DNA of 55,014 nucleotides from Salaquimonas sp. (GTDB taxonomy: Bacteria > Pseudomonadota > Alphaproteobacteria > Rhizobiales > Rhizobiaceae): assembly GCA_028289365.1 (NCBI GenBank), contig JANQQM010000066.1, forward strand, positions 1-55,014, in the 5' to 3' direction. Shown one piece after another: positions 15,685 to 24,514 of the stretch. Both the position numbers and the translations under genes were made by a program. The stretch's first letter is position 1. The number at the start of each line of letters is the position of its first letter. The notes beneath the pieces are model-generated. The model worked only from the letters and a program-made list of their open reading frames with translations. It was not told the origin of the DNA and ran no database searches.

Positions 15685-16665
15685 ATGAAGAGAGTATTGA
15701 CAGCAGTGGCATTGCTTGCACTTGCCACCCCGGCCATGGCGGAGGACTACACCTTCGCACTCGTGCCAAAGGCAATGAATAACCCGTTCTTCGACCTGGC
15801 TCGGGACGGTTGTTACAAGGCTCAGGAAGAATTGAGCGATGTGACTTGCGAATATATTGGCCCAGGCGAACACACCGAACTTGAACAGGTTCAAATCGTT
15901 CAGGACCTGATCACCAAGGGCGTTGACGGTATTGCCGTTGCTCCATCAAACGCGCCGGCAATGGCCAAGGCGATCAAGGCAGCTGTAGATGCCGGCATTC
16001 CTGTAATCACCTGGGACTCGGATTTTCTCCCGGAAGATAAGGGCTTGCGGACGACCTATGTCGGTACCAACAACTACGACATCGGTGTAAACCTGGCCAA
16101 GCTGGTTCAGGCCCGTCACCCCGATGGCGGAACAATCTGCCTGCAAACCGGTGGTGCAGCTGCCGCGAACCACAACGAACGCCTCAAGGGTGCGCGTGAT
16201 ACGCTTGCCGGCAAGGACACAGGAACGCCTCCGGGATCGGCACTTGCGGGCGAAGGTGGCTGGACCGAGATTTCCGGTTGCCCGCTTATCACCAATGACG
16301 ATGGCAATGTGGCTGTTCAGGGCATGACCGATATATTGGCTGCCAATCAGGATTTGACCGCATTCCTTTCAACTGGAGCGTTCACCCAATGGTTCGATAA
16401 TGCCTATCGCAAGGCAGCCGAGCCATATAAGGGCAAGATGGATTCCGGCGAGATGACAATTGTTGTCGCGGATACGCTGCCCATGCAGCTCGAACAGACC
16501 AAGGACGGACTTGGGAACGGTCTTGTCGGTCAGCGTCCGTACGAAATGGGCTACAAATCCATGTTCATTCTTAAAGATATCAAGGAAGGCAAAACTCCGG
16601 AAGATCCGATCTATACCGGCCTCGATGTCTGCAATAATGATAACGTCGATACTTGTGTTCAATAA
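15685..16665 (+). CDS. Sugar ABC transporter substrate-binding protein
   Basis: A 326-residue periplasmic protein with a short Sec signal (MKRVLTAVALLALATPAMA). The mature part is a Peripla_BP_4 fold: TFALVPKAMNNPFFDLARDG, GVDGIAVAPSNAPAM, PVITWDSDF and YVGTNNYDIGVNLAK. Four or more cysteines (DGCYKA, VTCEY, SGCPL, LDVC...DTC) suggest disulfides in the mature protein. AGGGAGGT precedes the start. It is the last gene before a strong terminator. Sequence class covers ribose, fructose and inositol binders; the ligand cannot be fixed by eye. Confidence 0.92.
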   Translation: MKRVLTAVALLALATPAMAEDYTFALVPKAMNNPFFDLARDGCYKAQEELSDVTCEYIGPGEHTELEQVQIVQDLITKGVDGIAVAPSNAPAMAKAIKAAVDAGIPVITWDSDFLPEDKGLRTTYVGTNNYDIGVNLAKLVQARHPDGGTICLQTGGAAAANHNERLKGARDTLAGKDTGTPPGSALAGEGGWTEISGCPLITNDDGNVAVQGMTDILAANQDLTAFLSTGAFTQWFDNAYRKAAEPYKGKMDSGEMTIVVADTLPMQLEQTKDGLGNGLVGQRPYEMGYKSMFILKDIKEGKTPEDPIYTGLDVCNNDNVDTCVQ

Positions 16666-16683
16666 GATCTGACGACAACATAT

Positions 16684-16715
16684 GGCGGGGCGGTTAACCG
16701 CGCCGCCTATTTTTA
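16684..16715 (+). terminator. Rho-independent terminator after the binding-protein gene
   Basis: GGCGGGGCGGTT-AACCGCGCCGCC forms a 12-bp stem with one mismatch, followed by TATTTTTA. It lies 18 bp after the binding-protein stop, so it should end the operon and separate it from the SDR/AKR/iolG genes. Confidence 0.8.
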
Positions 16716-16808
16716 CGGGCTGTGATGGAATCAGGGTTTGGCCAGAATTCCTACGAACCATCCATTATCAACACATTGATAGACTTGAGATAACGGAGCG
16801 AGATCCAC

Positions 16809-17561
16809 ATGAGTTTTGCTGTTTACCCAAGCCTGAAAGACAAGACCGTTCTCGTCAGCGGAGGCGCCTCGGGAATCGGCTCCGAGATCGTGAAGGCATT
16901 TTCTGCTCAAGGTTCACGAGTTGGGTTCCTTGATCTCGATGCGGAGGCGAGCGAGGCGCTAGCAAATGCCCATTCCGACAACGTCAGCTATGAAATCTGT
17001 GATTTGCGAGACATCGATGCACTGCGGGCCGGCATTACGAGCCTCCAAGAGAGACTGGGCCCGGTGCAGATATTGGTCAACAACGCTGCCCGTGATGACC
17101 GGCACAATTGGGGCGATGTAACGCCGGAGTATTGGGATGAGCGGATGGCGACGAATTTGCGCCACATGTTCTTTTCAATCCAGGCGGTAGCACCGGACAT
17201 GATCGCTAGCGGCGGCGGTTCAATCATCAATATGGGTTCGAATTCATGGTGGGAGGCTGGCGGCGGGTTTCCGGCCTATGCAACGGCGAAGTCAGCCGTT
17301 CACGGATTGACCAGGACGATGGCACGGGATCTCGGCGAACATCGCATCCGCGTAAACACCGTTGTACCGGGGTGGATCATGACCGATCGGCAAAAGGAAT
17401 TATGGGTCACACCGGAATCGATCGAAAGGCACAGGGACCGGCAATGTCTGCCCGATCTTGTCGAGCCGGTCTACGTTGCACGAATGGTACTGTTCCTGGC
17501 GTCTGATGATGCGGCCATGTGTACTGCCAACAACTATATGGTCGAAGCTGGTTCGATCTGA
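16809..17561 (+). CDS. SDR-family sugar or cyclitol dehydrogenase
   Basis: A 250-residue SDR with VSGGASGIGSEI near residues 16-27, NNAARDD, IINMGSNSWW (catalytic Ser region) and YATAK, and a C-terminal FLASDDAAMCTANNYMVEAG. The overall style resembles aldose 1-dehydrogenases and related sugar SDRs. GGAGCGAGA precedes the start. Its stop TGA overlaps the next possible start (TGATG). With the AKR and IolG-like genes that follow it makes a second transcription unit of the catabolic cluster. Confidence 0.87.
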   Translation: MSFAVYPSLKDKTVLVSGGASGIGSEIVKAFSAQGSRVGFLDLDAEASEALANAHSDNVSYEICDLRDIDALRAGITSLQERLGPVQILVNNAARDDRHNWGDVTPEYWDERMATNLRHMFFSIQAVAPDMIASGGGSIINMGSNSWWEAGGGFPAYATAKSAVHGLTRTMARDLGEHRIRVNTVVPGWIMTDRQKELWVTPESIERHRDRQCLPDLVEPVYVARMVLFLASDDAAMCTANNYMVEAGSI

Positions 17562-18535
17562 TGATTGTGAGCATGGACAAATTGCCGATCGGCGATACCG
17601 GGCTTGCGGTGACGCCGATTTGTTTTGGTACCTCTGCAATTGGCGACATGCCCGACACCTATGGCTACAACGTCAATGAAGCGCGCGCTCGTGATACGCT
17701 GCACGCGATCTTTGATGGTCCTGTAAATTTCCTCGATACTTCGAACAATTACGGTTTTGGGCGAAGTGAGGAGCGCATTGGTGCCGCCTTGCGTGAGCGT
17801 GGCGGCATGCCGGAAGATCTTGTCATTTCGACAAAAGTAGACCGGGATATGGAAACCGGCCGATTTGATGCTGTACGCGTCAGGCAGTCAGTCGAGGAAA
17901 GCCTTTCGCGCCTTGGACTGGATCAAATCCCATTGCTCCATCTTCATGATCCGGAACATGCCCGCGACTTAAATGAAATTACCTGCACGGGCGGAGCGCT
18001 GGATGAGCTTTTTCGGTTAAAGGAAGAGGGCTTGGCGCAAGCAGTCGGCCTGGCCATGGGCCGGATCGACATGATGTTTCCAATTTTGCGAGAGTTCCCA
18101 TTCGACGCGCTGATCAGTCACAATCGTTACAGCCTCTTAAACCGGTCGGCCGAGGAAATGTTCGATTACGCACACTTGACGGGTATCACTGTTCTTAATG
18201 CGGCTCCTTATGCCGGTGGCGTGCTCGCCAAAGGCAGCAAGGAAATGCCCCGTATCACCTATCAGGAGGCTGCAAACTCTGAGCTTGAGCCAGTGCGCAG
18301 AATAGAAGAAATCTGTGATTTGCACGGAATATCGCCAGGTGCAGCGGCATTGCAATTTTCGATGCGCGAACCGAAAATTACATCGACCATTATTGGCGTT
18401 TCCAAACCCGAGCGCGTGCAGGAAACACTCAACTGGGCTGGCGAAGATATTCATCCGGAAGCATGGGGTGCGCTGCTTGACTTGCCCCATTCCCGGGAAG
18501 ACCCGGAAGCGGTTCGTGATTACAAGCCCGGATAG
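17561..18535 (+). CDS. Aldo/keto reductase (aldose 1-dehydrogenase-like)
   Basis: A protein of about 324 residues with the AKR barrel. It shows FLDTSNNYG (Asp and Tyr of the catalytic tetrad), STKVDRDM (Lys), LLHLHDPEH (His), and the C-terminal cofactor stretch IIGVSKPERVQET. The closest style is D-threo-aldose (L-fucose/L-galactose type) 1-dehydrogenase, which makes a lactone. The start may be the ATG at 17561 (coupled to the SDR stop) or ATG 17573, where homologues usually begin (MDKLPIGDTG). Confidence 0.85.
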   Translation: MIVSMDKLPIGDTGLAVTPICFGTSAIGDMPDTYGYNVNEARARDTLHAIFDGPVNFLDTSNNYGFGRSEERIGAALRERGGMPEDLVISTKVDRDMETGRFDAVRVRQSVEESLSRLGLDQIPLLHLHDPEHARDLNEITCTGGALDELFRLKEEGLAQAVGLAMGRIDMMFPILREFPFDALISHNRYSLLNRSAEEMFDYAHLTGITVLNAAPYAGGVLAKGSKEMPRITYQEAANSELEPVRRIEEICDLHGISPGAAALQFSMREPKITSTIIGVSKPERVQETLNWAGEDIHPEAWGALLDLPHSREDPEAVRDYKPG

Positions 18536-18596
18536 CGAATGGTGAAAGTGGCGGCCGCTATCACGCAATGGAAATTCGGCGATGAGGTAGAGCATA

Positions 18597-19592
18597 ATGT
18601 TAAAAACAGGACTTCTTGGTGCGGGCCGCATTGCAGGCGTTCATGCTACCGCAATTTCCGCCAATCCAGATAGCGAACTTGCTGCAATCTCTGATTACTT
18701 TCCGGAGAACGCGAAAAAGCTTGCAGCACAATATGGTACGCGGGCCCGAACAACCGAAGAAATTCTGGCAGATCGATCGATTGATGCAGTTCTGATCGCC
18801 ACATCGACGGATACACACTGCGAACTCATCGAAGCTGCAATTGCTGCTGGCAAAGCAGTGCTTTGCGAGAAACCGGTCGATCTTTCCCTCGATCGTGCAC
18901 GTGAGTGCCAGCGCCGTGTAAAGGAAACCGGAAAACCGGTCATGATCGGTTTCAACCGACGCTTCGATCCGAATTTCTCAAAGTTTAAACAGTCCCTCGA
19001 TGCCGGTGAGATTGGAAAACCGGAATTGCTATCCATCACATCGTTTGATCCCGCACCGCCCCCAATCGAATATGTGAAAGTCTCGGGCGGGTTGTTTCGC
19101 GACATGATGATCCATGACTTCGATATGGCAAATTTTGTTATGGGTGAGGTTCCAATCGCCGTCACGGCCGTAGGTTCCTCAATAGTTGATCCGGAAATCG
19201 GGTCGTTGGGCGATGTCGATACAGCAGCGGTTAGCCTGACTTACCAGGATGGTCGGATAGCGGTTATCAAGAACTCACGCCGTGCGGTCTACGGATATGA
19301 TCAGCGCGTTGAACTGCTTGGTTCGGAAGGTCTGTTACAGGCGCACAACATGCTCGAAAACACCGTGGTGAAATCCACCGCGCAGGGTGTGACGGGTGCC
19401 AAACCGACCTACTTTTTTCTAGAGCGTTACATGCCTGCTTACGCTGCTGAGTGGAATGCGTTTGTGGATGCGGTCAAGACTGGCAATGAAGTTCCGGTAT
19501 CAATTGAAGACGGTGTAGCAGCTTTAGCGATGGCCGAAGCTGCGAACCTGTCGGCGAAGACCGGTAAGACTGTTAAGTTGGACGAAGTCTGA
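18597..19592 (+). CDS. iolG: Inositol 2-dehydrogenase-like protein (IolG family)
   Basis: A 331-residue Gfo/Idh protein whose whole length follows the IolG pattern: MLKTGLLGAGRIAGVHA, EEILADRSIDAVLIATSTDT, CEKPVDLSLDRA, MIGFNRRFDPNF, RDMMIHDFDMANF and NSRRAVYGYDQRVELLGS. IolG oxidises myo-inositol to 2-keto-inositol with NAD. No iolB, C, D or E gene occurs nearby, so the product may be handled elsewhere, or the enzyme may act on a related ring. It ends 28 bp before the convergent ttuC-like gene. Confidence 0.85.
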   Translation: MLKTGLLGAGRIAGVHATAISANPDSELAAISDYFPENAKKLAAQYGTRARTTEEILADRSIDAVLIATSTDTHCELIEAAIAAGKAVLCEKPVDLSLDRARECQRRVKETGKPVMIGFNRRFDPNFSKFKQSLDAGEIGKPELLSITSFDPAPPPIEYVKVSGGLFRDMMIHDFDMANFVMGEVPIAVTAVGSSIVDPEIGSLGDVDTAAVSLTYQDGRIAVIKNSRRAVYGYDQRVELLGSEGLLQAHNMLENTVVKSTAQGVTGAKPTYFFLERYMPAYAAEWNAFVDAVKTGNEVPVSIEDGVAALAMAEAANLSAKTGKTVKLDEV

Positions 19593-19620
19593 CAATAATC
19601 CTCTATGGTCCCCCGGGAAA

Positions 19621-20697
19621 TCAATTGTTTGATCCGCGTATCGCATCGATCACCGCTTGCGTTACCCGCTCGGTGTCGGCATTGCCGCCAAGGTCCGGCG
19701 TATGAAATTGTTGATCGGCAGTCACCCGTTCAATCGCGTTCATCAAACGTCTCGCGGCGACAGTTTCGCCTAGATGCTCCAGCATCATCGCAGATGACCA
19801 AAACGTACCAATCGGGTTGGCAATACCCTTATCCATGATATCAAAGGCAGAACCGTGTATTGGTTCAAACATGGATGGAAATTCTCCTTCTGGGTTTAAA
19901 TTCGCAGTCGGAGCAATCCCAAGTGAACCGGCAAGTGCCGCTGCCAGATCTGAAAGAATGTCTGCATGAAGATTGGTCGCCACAACGGTATCAATCGACT
20001 TTGGGCTAGTGACCATGCGTGCAGCCATGGCATCGACAAGCATCTTGTCCCAGCTGACGTCGGAGAACTCCGGAGCGATCTGTTCGGCAATTTCATCCCA
20101 CATGACCATAGCGTGGCGCTGTGCATTGGATTTGGTGACGACGGTCAGCAATTTGCGTGGTCTTGACTGCGCCAGCTTGAAGGCAAAGCGCATAATTCGT
20201 TCGATACCTGATCGGGTGAAAAGCGAAACATCTGTTGCGGTCTCAAGCGGTAATCCTTGATGAACACGTCCCCCAACGCCGGCATATTCACCTTCCGAGT
20301 TTTCCCGGACAATTACCCAATCCAGTTCACCATCATCTATGTTACTCAGCGGCGATTTGATGCCAGGCAGGAGCCGCGCCGGCCTCACATTTGCGTACTG
20401 ATCGAATGGCTGGCAAATGGCAAGCCTCAGGCCCCACAAGGTGATGTGATCCGGTATGTCCGGGTGTCCGGCAGAACCAAAGAGGATAGCATCATGATCC
20501 TTTATTTGGTCCCTGCCATCTTCCGGCATCATGCGACCATGCTGCTTGTAATATTCCCCACCCCAATCAAATTGGTCGAAGCGAAACACGAAGCTGCTTT
20601 CACGCAAGGCCAGTGCATTCAAGACTTCGACACCGGCGGCAATGACTTCCGATCCGATCCCATCGCCAGGAATGGCAGCAATTTTGTATGCTTTCAA
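19621..20697 (-). CDS. ttuC: Tartrate/D-malate dehydrogenase (isopropylmalate dehydrogenase family)
   Basis: A 358-residue beta-decarboxylating dehydrogenase. Motifs are IPGDGIGSEVI near the start, WGLRLAICQPFDQYANVRP, VIVRENSEGEYAGVGGR, TVVTKSNAQRHAMVMWDE (catalytic Lys), MLVDAMAARMV and ATNLHADILSDLAAALAGS (metal-binding Asp residues). These match tartrate dehydrogenase (TtuC/DmlA) rather than LeuB. I chose the TTG at 20697 (reads MKAYKIAAIPGDG) because GAGGGA sits just upstream; the frame runs on to an ATG at 20736 without similarity. It uses NAD and Mg/Mn to oxidise tartrate or D-malate. Confidence 0.85.
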   Translation of the reverse strand: MKAYKIAAIPGDGIGSEVIAAGVEVLNALALRESSFVFRFDQFDWGGEYYKQHGRMMPEDGRDQIKDHDAILFGSAGHPDIPDHITLWGLRLAICQPFDQYANVRPARLLPGIKSPLSNIDDGELDWVIVRENSEGEYAGVGGRVHQGLPLETATDVSLFTRSGIERIMRFAFKLAQSRPRKLLTVVTKSNAQRHAMVMWDEIAEQIAPEFSDVSWDKMLVDAMAARMVTSPKSIDTVVATNLHADILSDLAAALAGSLGIAPTANLNPEGEFPSMFEPIHGSAFDIMDKGIANPIGTFWSSAMMLEHLGETVAARRLMNAIERVTADQQFHTPDLGGNADTERVTQAVIDAIRGSNN

Positions 20698-20899
20698 TGC
20701 GATCCCTCTGAGATAAAGCTGAAAAGTACCCCGCAACCGTTTATTCAGCTGATCGATGAATGTCCACTATGGGCCAAAAGCAGACACCTGTTTCTTGATG
20801 TGCAATGTCCAATTACTTGGTTTGCACCGCAAAAACATTCGGGGTTATCGAGCTTCCGCTAAGGGTCGGAAACAGACCATATCCGAAACAATACCTAGC

Positions 20900-21930
20900 T
20901 CATGAGGGCTTCAACCGCCTGACTTCAAGCCGCAGCCAGACATTTTCGCTCTTCTTTGAGTTTTGCCATAATCTTGAACCCCGTTGGGTCACCGTGCGCT
21001 CATAGGGAAACAGTGTAGGCAATTGGACGGATGCTCTCGCATCGAATTCCAACTGCTTGTTGAACAATGCATCCACACGCAGGTTCACCGAAAGCTTGCC
21101 GTCGGTCGTCAGGGTTCCCCGAAAGGTGTCGAAGAGCTTCTTCTCCGTCGAATAAATTTTCGAATCAAGCACGAAGAGCTCCCCATTCCGGTTTCGGACT
21201 TTTGCCCTTGCCAGTAGTGTGCCCGTGTTCAAATTTGTAATGTCATTTCCAGAATAATTGAAACGGTGGAACTATACCTCCCAATCGCCGTTAGTGTCAT
21301 TAGGAGTGTTCTCGATCGTCTCAAGCAATGCGTTCAATGTCTTTTTGTCTAGATAATCACTTTCCTCTACGCGGCTGCGTAGTTGATATTTGCGCAAACC
21401 GGAACGTGATTTCGACCCAAAGGCACAGTCCTCAGAGCCGACCTCAAATCCCAATGCATTGAGTGCGACCTGAATACGCTGATAATCCTCAGGCTGCAAT
21501 TTAAGCCCGCGTTCGGTTTCCTCAGGCGTTAATTCCACAGCCCGCTTGGGTAAGGCAGAGCCCGCGGCGCTGAGATCAAGCCTGGCGAGTCTCGATGGGT
21601 CGAAGCCATCGCTTCTTTCGGATTGCGCGTCAAGCTGATCCGAATTCTCGTCAACTTCTTTAGTTTGGTTTTCGAGTGCCGCCAGTTTCAGTTTTGCCAG
21701 ATCGGCAAATTGGTTATCCGCTCCCGAAGGGAGTTTCTCTGCAATGGTACGATTTTATGCACCCACCGAGGACGTTCTAAACCTGACATACCGCTTACCG
21801 GATTTGGTACCTCAGTAGACTGCTGATAATGCGGCCCCGGTTCAAGGCGCGTTTCGGCAGAATTATGATTGGAAGGTTGGGCGTAGTCATGTCTTTTTCT
21901 CCAGTCCATCCCTTCACAACCCAACATCAA
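20900..21930 (-). pseudogene. Decayed gene with a peptidoglycan-binding-like domain (frameshift and amber stop)
   Basis: Three coding-like pieces line up on the minus strand. Piece A (from about 21930 down, LMLGCEGMDWRKRHDYAQPS) is in a different frame from piece B (21754 to 21275), which has no start codon near its beginning and holds a PG_binding_1-like helix region (PEDYQRIQVALNALGFEV...SRSGLRKYQ). B stops at TAG (21274-21272), yet the same frame stays open for 123 more codons (FHRFNYSGNDITNL to VRRLKPS). One frameshift in 21688-21754 plus one nonsense change would rebuild one protein. The original product is not recognised beyond the domain. Confidence 0.55.
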
Positions 21931-22285
21931 CCCGTTGCTGACTTTGGAGACAATAGCGCAGCCAGGACGCTCAACTGGCGATATTACCCCATTGGGTTCA
22001 TCGAGCGCCTGTCACAATTTAAGCAGCCCGGTGTTTTGCGACAGTAAATTTTGGTCCAGAGGCGACGTTCGCTACGTCTTGCGCCAATGGTGGCCGTGCG
22101 CGCAAATCGGTCACATAGGATTAGCAATGGTAATCAATTCTTGGCATGCCGGTCGCGGTTAACCCGCCTTAGATTTTGCAATTATATATAAACAATCTTC
22201 GAATGAAGTACATCAATACTTGATATTCGATACAAAATATGAAAGTGATATTTGTAAATTATCAAATAATAGGGCGTTTATTGTT

Positions 22286-22759
22286 ATGTTTGAATATAAA
22301 AATCTCATGTATTTGCAATATGTCATCCTGTCCGTATTTCTGATAGTTTTAGTCAGCGCAAACAACGCGTACGCTGACTGCGATAGAGTCAGTAGAGTTT
22401 TTATTCCTACAAATTCTGCTTTTTCTTTTACTCCTGGCAAAGCCTTTTTTGATGCCAGGCGCTGTGAATGGCGTCGCAGAATCCGTATTCCCGATGAGTG
22501 CAACGCTAATTTGATAGCGATTGACGGTACTCGTCTCAGACCGGAGCGGATCGATATTATCCGCGAGGCAGATAACAGGGAGAGTTTGAGCCGTACCACA
22601 ACAGCCTTGCCGAATGGTGCGTGGACGTACGAACAAAACAACTTCATTTGTAACAGCGAAGATTGTCGCAGCAGTATTTATCGAATCGAAACGTCGAACG
22701 AAGTACCTAATTTTGTTTGTTTTCAAACGATCACTGTAACTTTGGAATTGTTTGACTAA
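22286..22759 (+). CDS. Small secreted Cys-containing protein, unknown
   Basis: A protein of about 157 residues with a hydrophobic signal (MYLQYVILSVFLIVLVSANN, cleavage near AYA-DCDR). The mature part holds six cysteines (DCDR, RRCEW, DECNA, FICNSEDC, FVCF), probably disulfide-bonded. No known domain recognised. The start could also be ATG 22307; the upstream frame from TTG 22220 is unlikely. Local composition is AT-rich compared with the catabolic cluster. It is followed by another orphan small gene. Confidence 0.5.
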   Translation: MFEYKNLMYLQYVILSVFLIVLVSANNAYADCDRVSRVFIPTNSAFSFTPGKAFFDARRCEWRRRIRIPDECNANLIAIDGTRLRPERIDIIREADNRESLSRTTTALPNGAWTYEQNNFICNSEDCRSSIYRIETSNEVPNFVCFQTITVTLELFD

Positions 22760-22801
22760 TTCTATTGCTTCTCATTGGCTCTGAAACGAAAGGAATTTCA
22801 C

Positions 22802-23008
22802 ATGGGTGAAGATTCAAAAACGACCACAGAGACCTCCCCTGATGGCGGAACCAGAACTACCACAACTAATTCTGACGGGTCTTCCACAACGACAACAACT
22901 GGTGGTTCAAGCGGCAATACGTCTGTTAAGGTAAAATCGAGTAGTGGCGAGAGTATTACCGTTCATATTAATGGCAAAACAGGGAAGATCACCACGAGTA
23001 TACCGTAG
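22802..23008 (+). CDS. Thr/Ser/Gly-rich small protein, unknown
   Basis: A 68-residue protein starting at ATG 22802 behind AAAGGAA. The first two thirds are low-complexity (KTTTETSPDGGTRTTTTNSD, then GSSTTTTTGGSSGNTS). The C-terminus forms a short amphipathic beta-like stretch (ESITVHINGKTGKITTSIP). It has no signal peptide. It lies 42 bp after the secreted Cys protein, so the two may be co-transcribed. Not recognised. Confidence 0.5.
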   Translation: MGEDSKTTTETSPDGGTRTTTTNSDGSSTTTTTGGSSGNTSVKVKSSSGESITVHINGKTGKITTSIP

Positions 23009-23629
23009 TATCCATTGAAGCGTATTTTTGATGCAGAGGTGATTACTGTGGCAATGTCATAAAGGCTGGCGTGTTGTCCCACGCACGAAAATGGCGTCAA
23101 GCGGTACTATTCTGCATGATAGATGAATTCCTGCAGTTGGAACATTTTAGACATTAAAGACTGGTCGTAATTTGGACAACAAAGACATCCGACGTTGGTC
23201 GGTTTGTCCGCGCACAGTCGCTTAATGACTTAATGAACCGGAAATCGTCGAATGTCGTCTTGAAGGATATCGCGCCGCGCTAACCGGTTGAAGTCACAAC
23301 GGCAGCTCAGGGCCGGCTTGTAACATGTCGACCATTGAACAAACTTGCTCGTCATTAACCAGAAATGGCGCCTTTAAAGCCTGTTTGTTTTAGTACAGCT
23401 CAAAGACAATAATTCTGCTGATTAATACGGGTTCGATTTGTATTATCGCTGCGCAAGTTCAATTTGGGTACATATATCGCTAAACAGAAATCTTGTTAGA
23501 AATTTTCGATTAACTCAATTTTTGTAGAATTCCTCTGGAAAGACCTAATTGGCTTAGGTGAACCGGCATTTTTGGAGTGATCGTGGCAGTATTTGAATTT
23601 TTTTGAATTACTGCCGGAGAAATTGTCCA
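23009..23629. other. Non-coding stretch in the decayed region
   Basis: About 620 bp without a supported gene. It contains scraps reminiscent of the dispersed repeat (GGAACATTTTAGACATTAAAG near 23140, GACATCCGACG near 23187) and a more AT-rich end leading to the Shine-Dalgarno site of the next gene. Confidence 0.4.
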
Positions 23630-24049
23630 TTGAAGAATAAAATTTACATATTCGCAATTACCTCGACCATAACCGCTCTGGTAGGCGTGTTGGCGTACGG
23701 TTATTACCTGGAGACTTACGACCATAAATTCATTACCAAGATTACAAAGGAAACTAAGATGATATCCGTGATTGGTGAATATCGATCAATGAACGGGTGT
23801 CAAAAGGTCATGACAAGAAACGGGCTGACTAGGATCGTTCAAGATACTCCGAGGCAATTCGTCGGTTTTGACGAACATGGATCTACAATGACTTGTTTAC
23901 AGATGGGCACAGGCGCAGCTTCTATAATCAATGGAAAATATTCAATTGTTGAGCCGACTGCTCGCGCTCTCCGCGCCCGAGTGAGATTGAAACAATTGGC
24001 AAGGCAAGAAGCCAGTTCCTGGACGATGAGATCGAAAGCGATCAACTAG
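23630..24049 (+). CDS. Membrane-anchored small protein, unknown
   Basis: A 139-residue protein that begins at TTG 23630, with GGAGAA 9 bases upstream. It has one N-terminal membrane helix (IYIFAITSTITALVGVLAYG) and a basic extracytoplasmic part with two cysteines (MNGCQKV, MTCLQM) and an Arg-rich tail (RALRARVRLKQLARQ). No domain recognised. It is isolated between two fossil-repeat stretches. Confidence 0.5.
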   Translation: MKNKIYIFAITSTITALVGVLAYGYYLETYDHKFITKITKETKMISVIGEYRSMNGCQKVMTRNGLTRIVQDTPRQFVGFDEHGSTMTCLQMGTGAASIINGKYSIVEPTARALRARVRLKQLARQEASSWTMRSKAIN

Positions 24050-24514
24050 GGATCTTAGTAAGGCGCACTGATTATTCGGTTCTTAGTCTCCATCGGGATG
24101 CTGCCGGTGTGCAATTACACAAATGTCTGAATTGGGCCAAAAGCTGTCGTCAAATCGGATTTTGGTGAATGTCTGAAAGAAACCCGAAAGCAGACATCAT
24201 TCGGACCGGGGGCAAAATGACCCAATGCCGACATAGCTGATCAATGGTTAGGACGTCTGTTTTTGGCCCATCGCATAGACAATATATCCGCTTGATCAAT
24301 CACCAAAGTCGGCAATTTATGGGCCAATGCATGGTGTCTTGCGGGGTATTTCTCTCCGTAAAGGGAAAAATCCACTCATTATACAAACAAACGGCATTGC
24401 CCTTTTACGATAGCTAACCATGGTGTTAAATTGATCGATCATGGTCAAAATCTTGCGAACAAAAACTGCATAACTAAAACAAATAAAAACATGCCATTTA
24501 GCAGGTAATGAGTA
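24050..24514. other. Intergenic stretch with dispersed fossil repeats
   Basis: About 465 bp. Between 24120 and 24275 it holds AATGTCTGAATTGGGCCAAA, GAATGTCTGAAAGAAACCC, AAAGCAGACATCATTCGGAC, GCCGACATAGCTGATCAATG and CGTCTGTTTTTGGCCCATCG: alternate-strand versions of one motif family. The final 100 bp are AT-rich and probably carry the promoter of the glycosyltransferase gene. Confidence 0.5.

Noticed and set aside
21272-21274. Amber codon possibly read through (recoding)
   Set aside because: The same gene also needs a frameshift to be whole, which points to ordinary decay; no recoding signal is visible.
22213-22647. 144-codon minus-strand frame opposite the secreted Cys protein
   Set aside because: The plus strand has a clear signal peptide and conserved-looking cysteines; the minus frame shows no domain.
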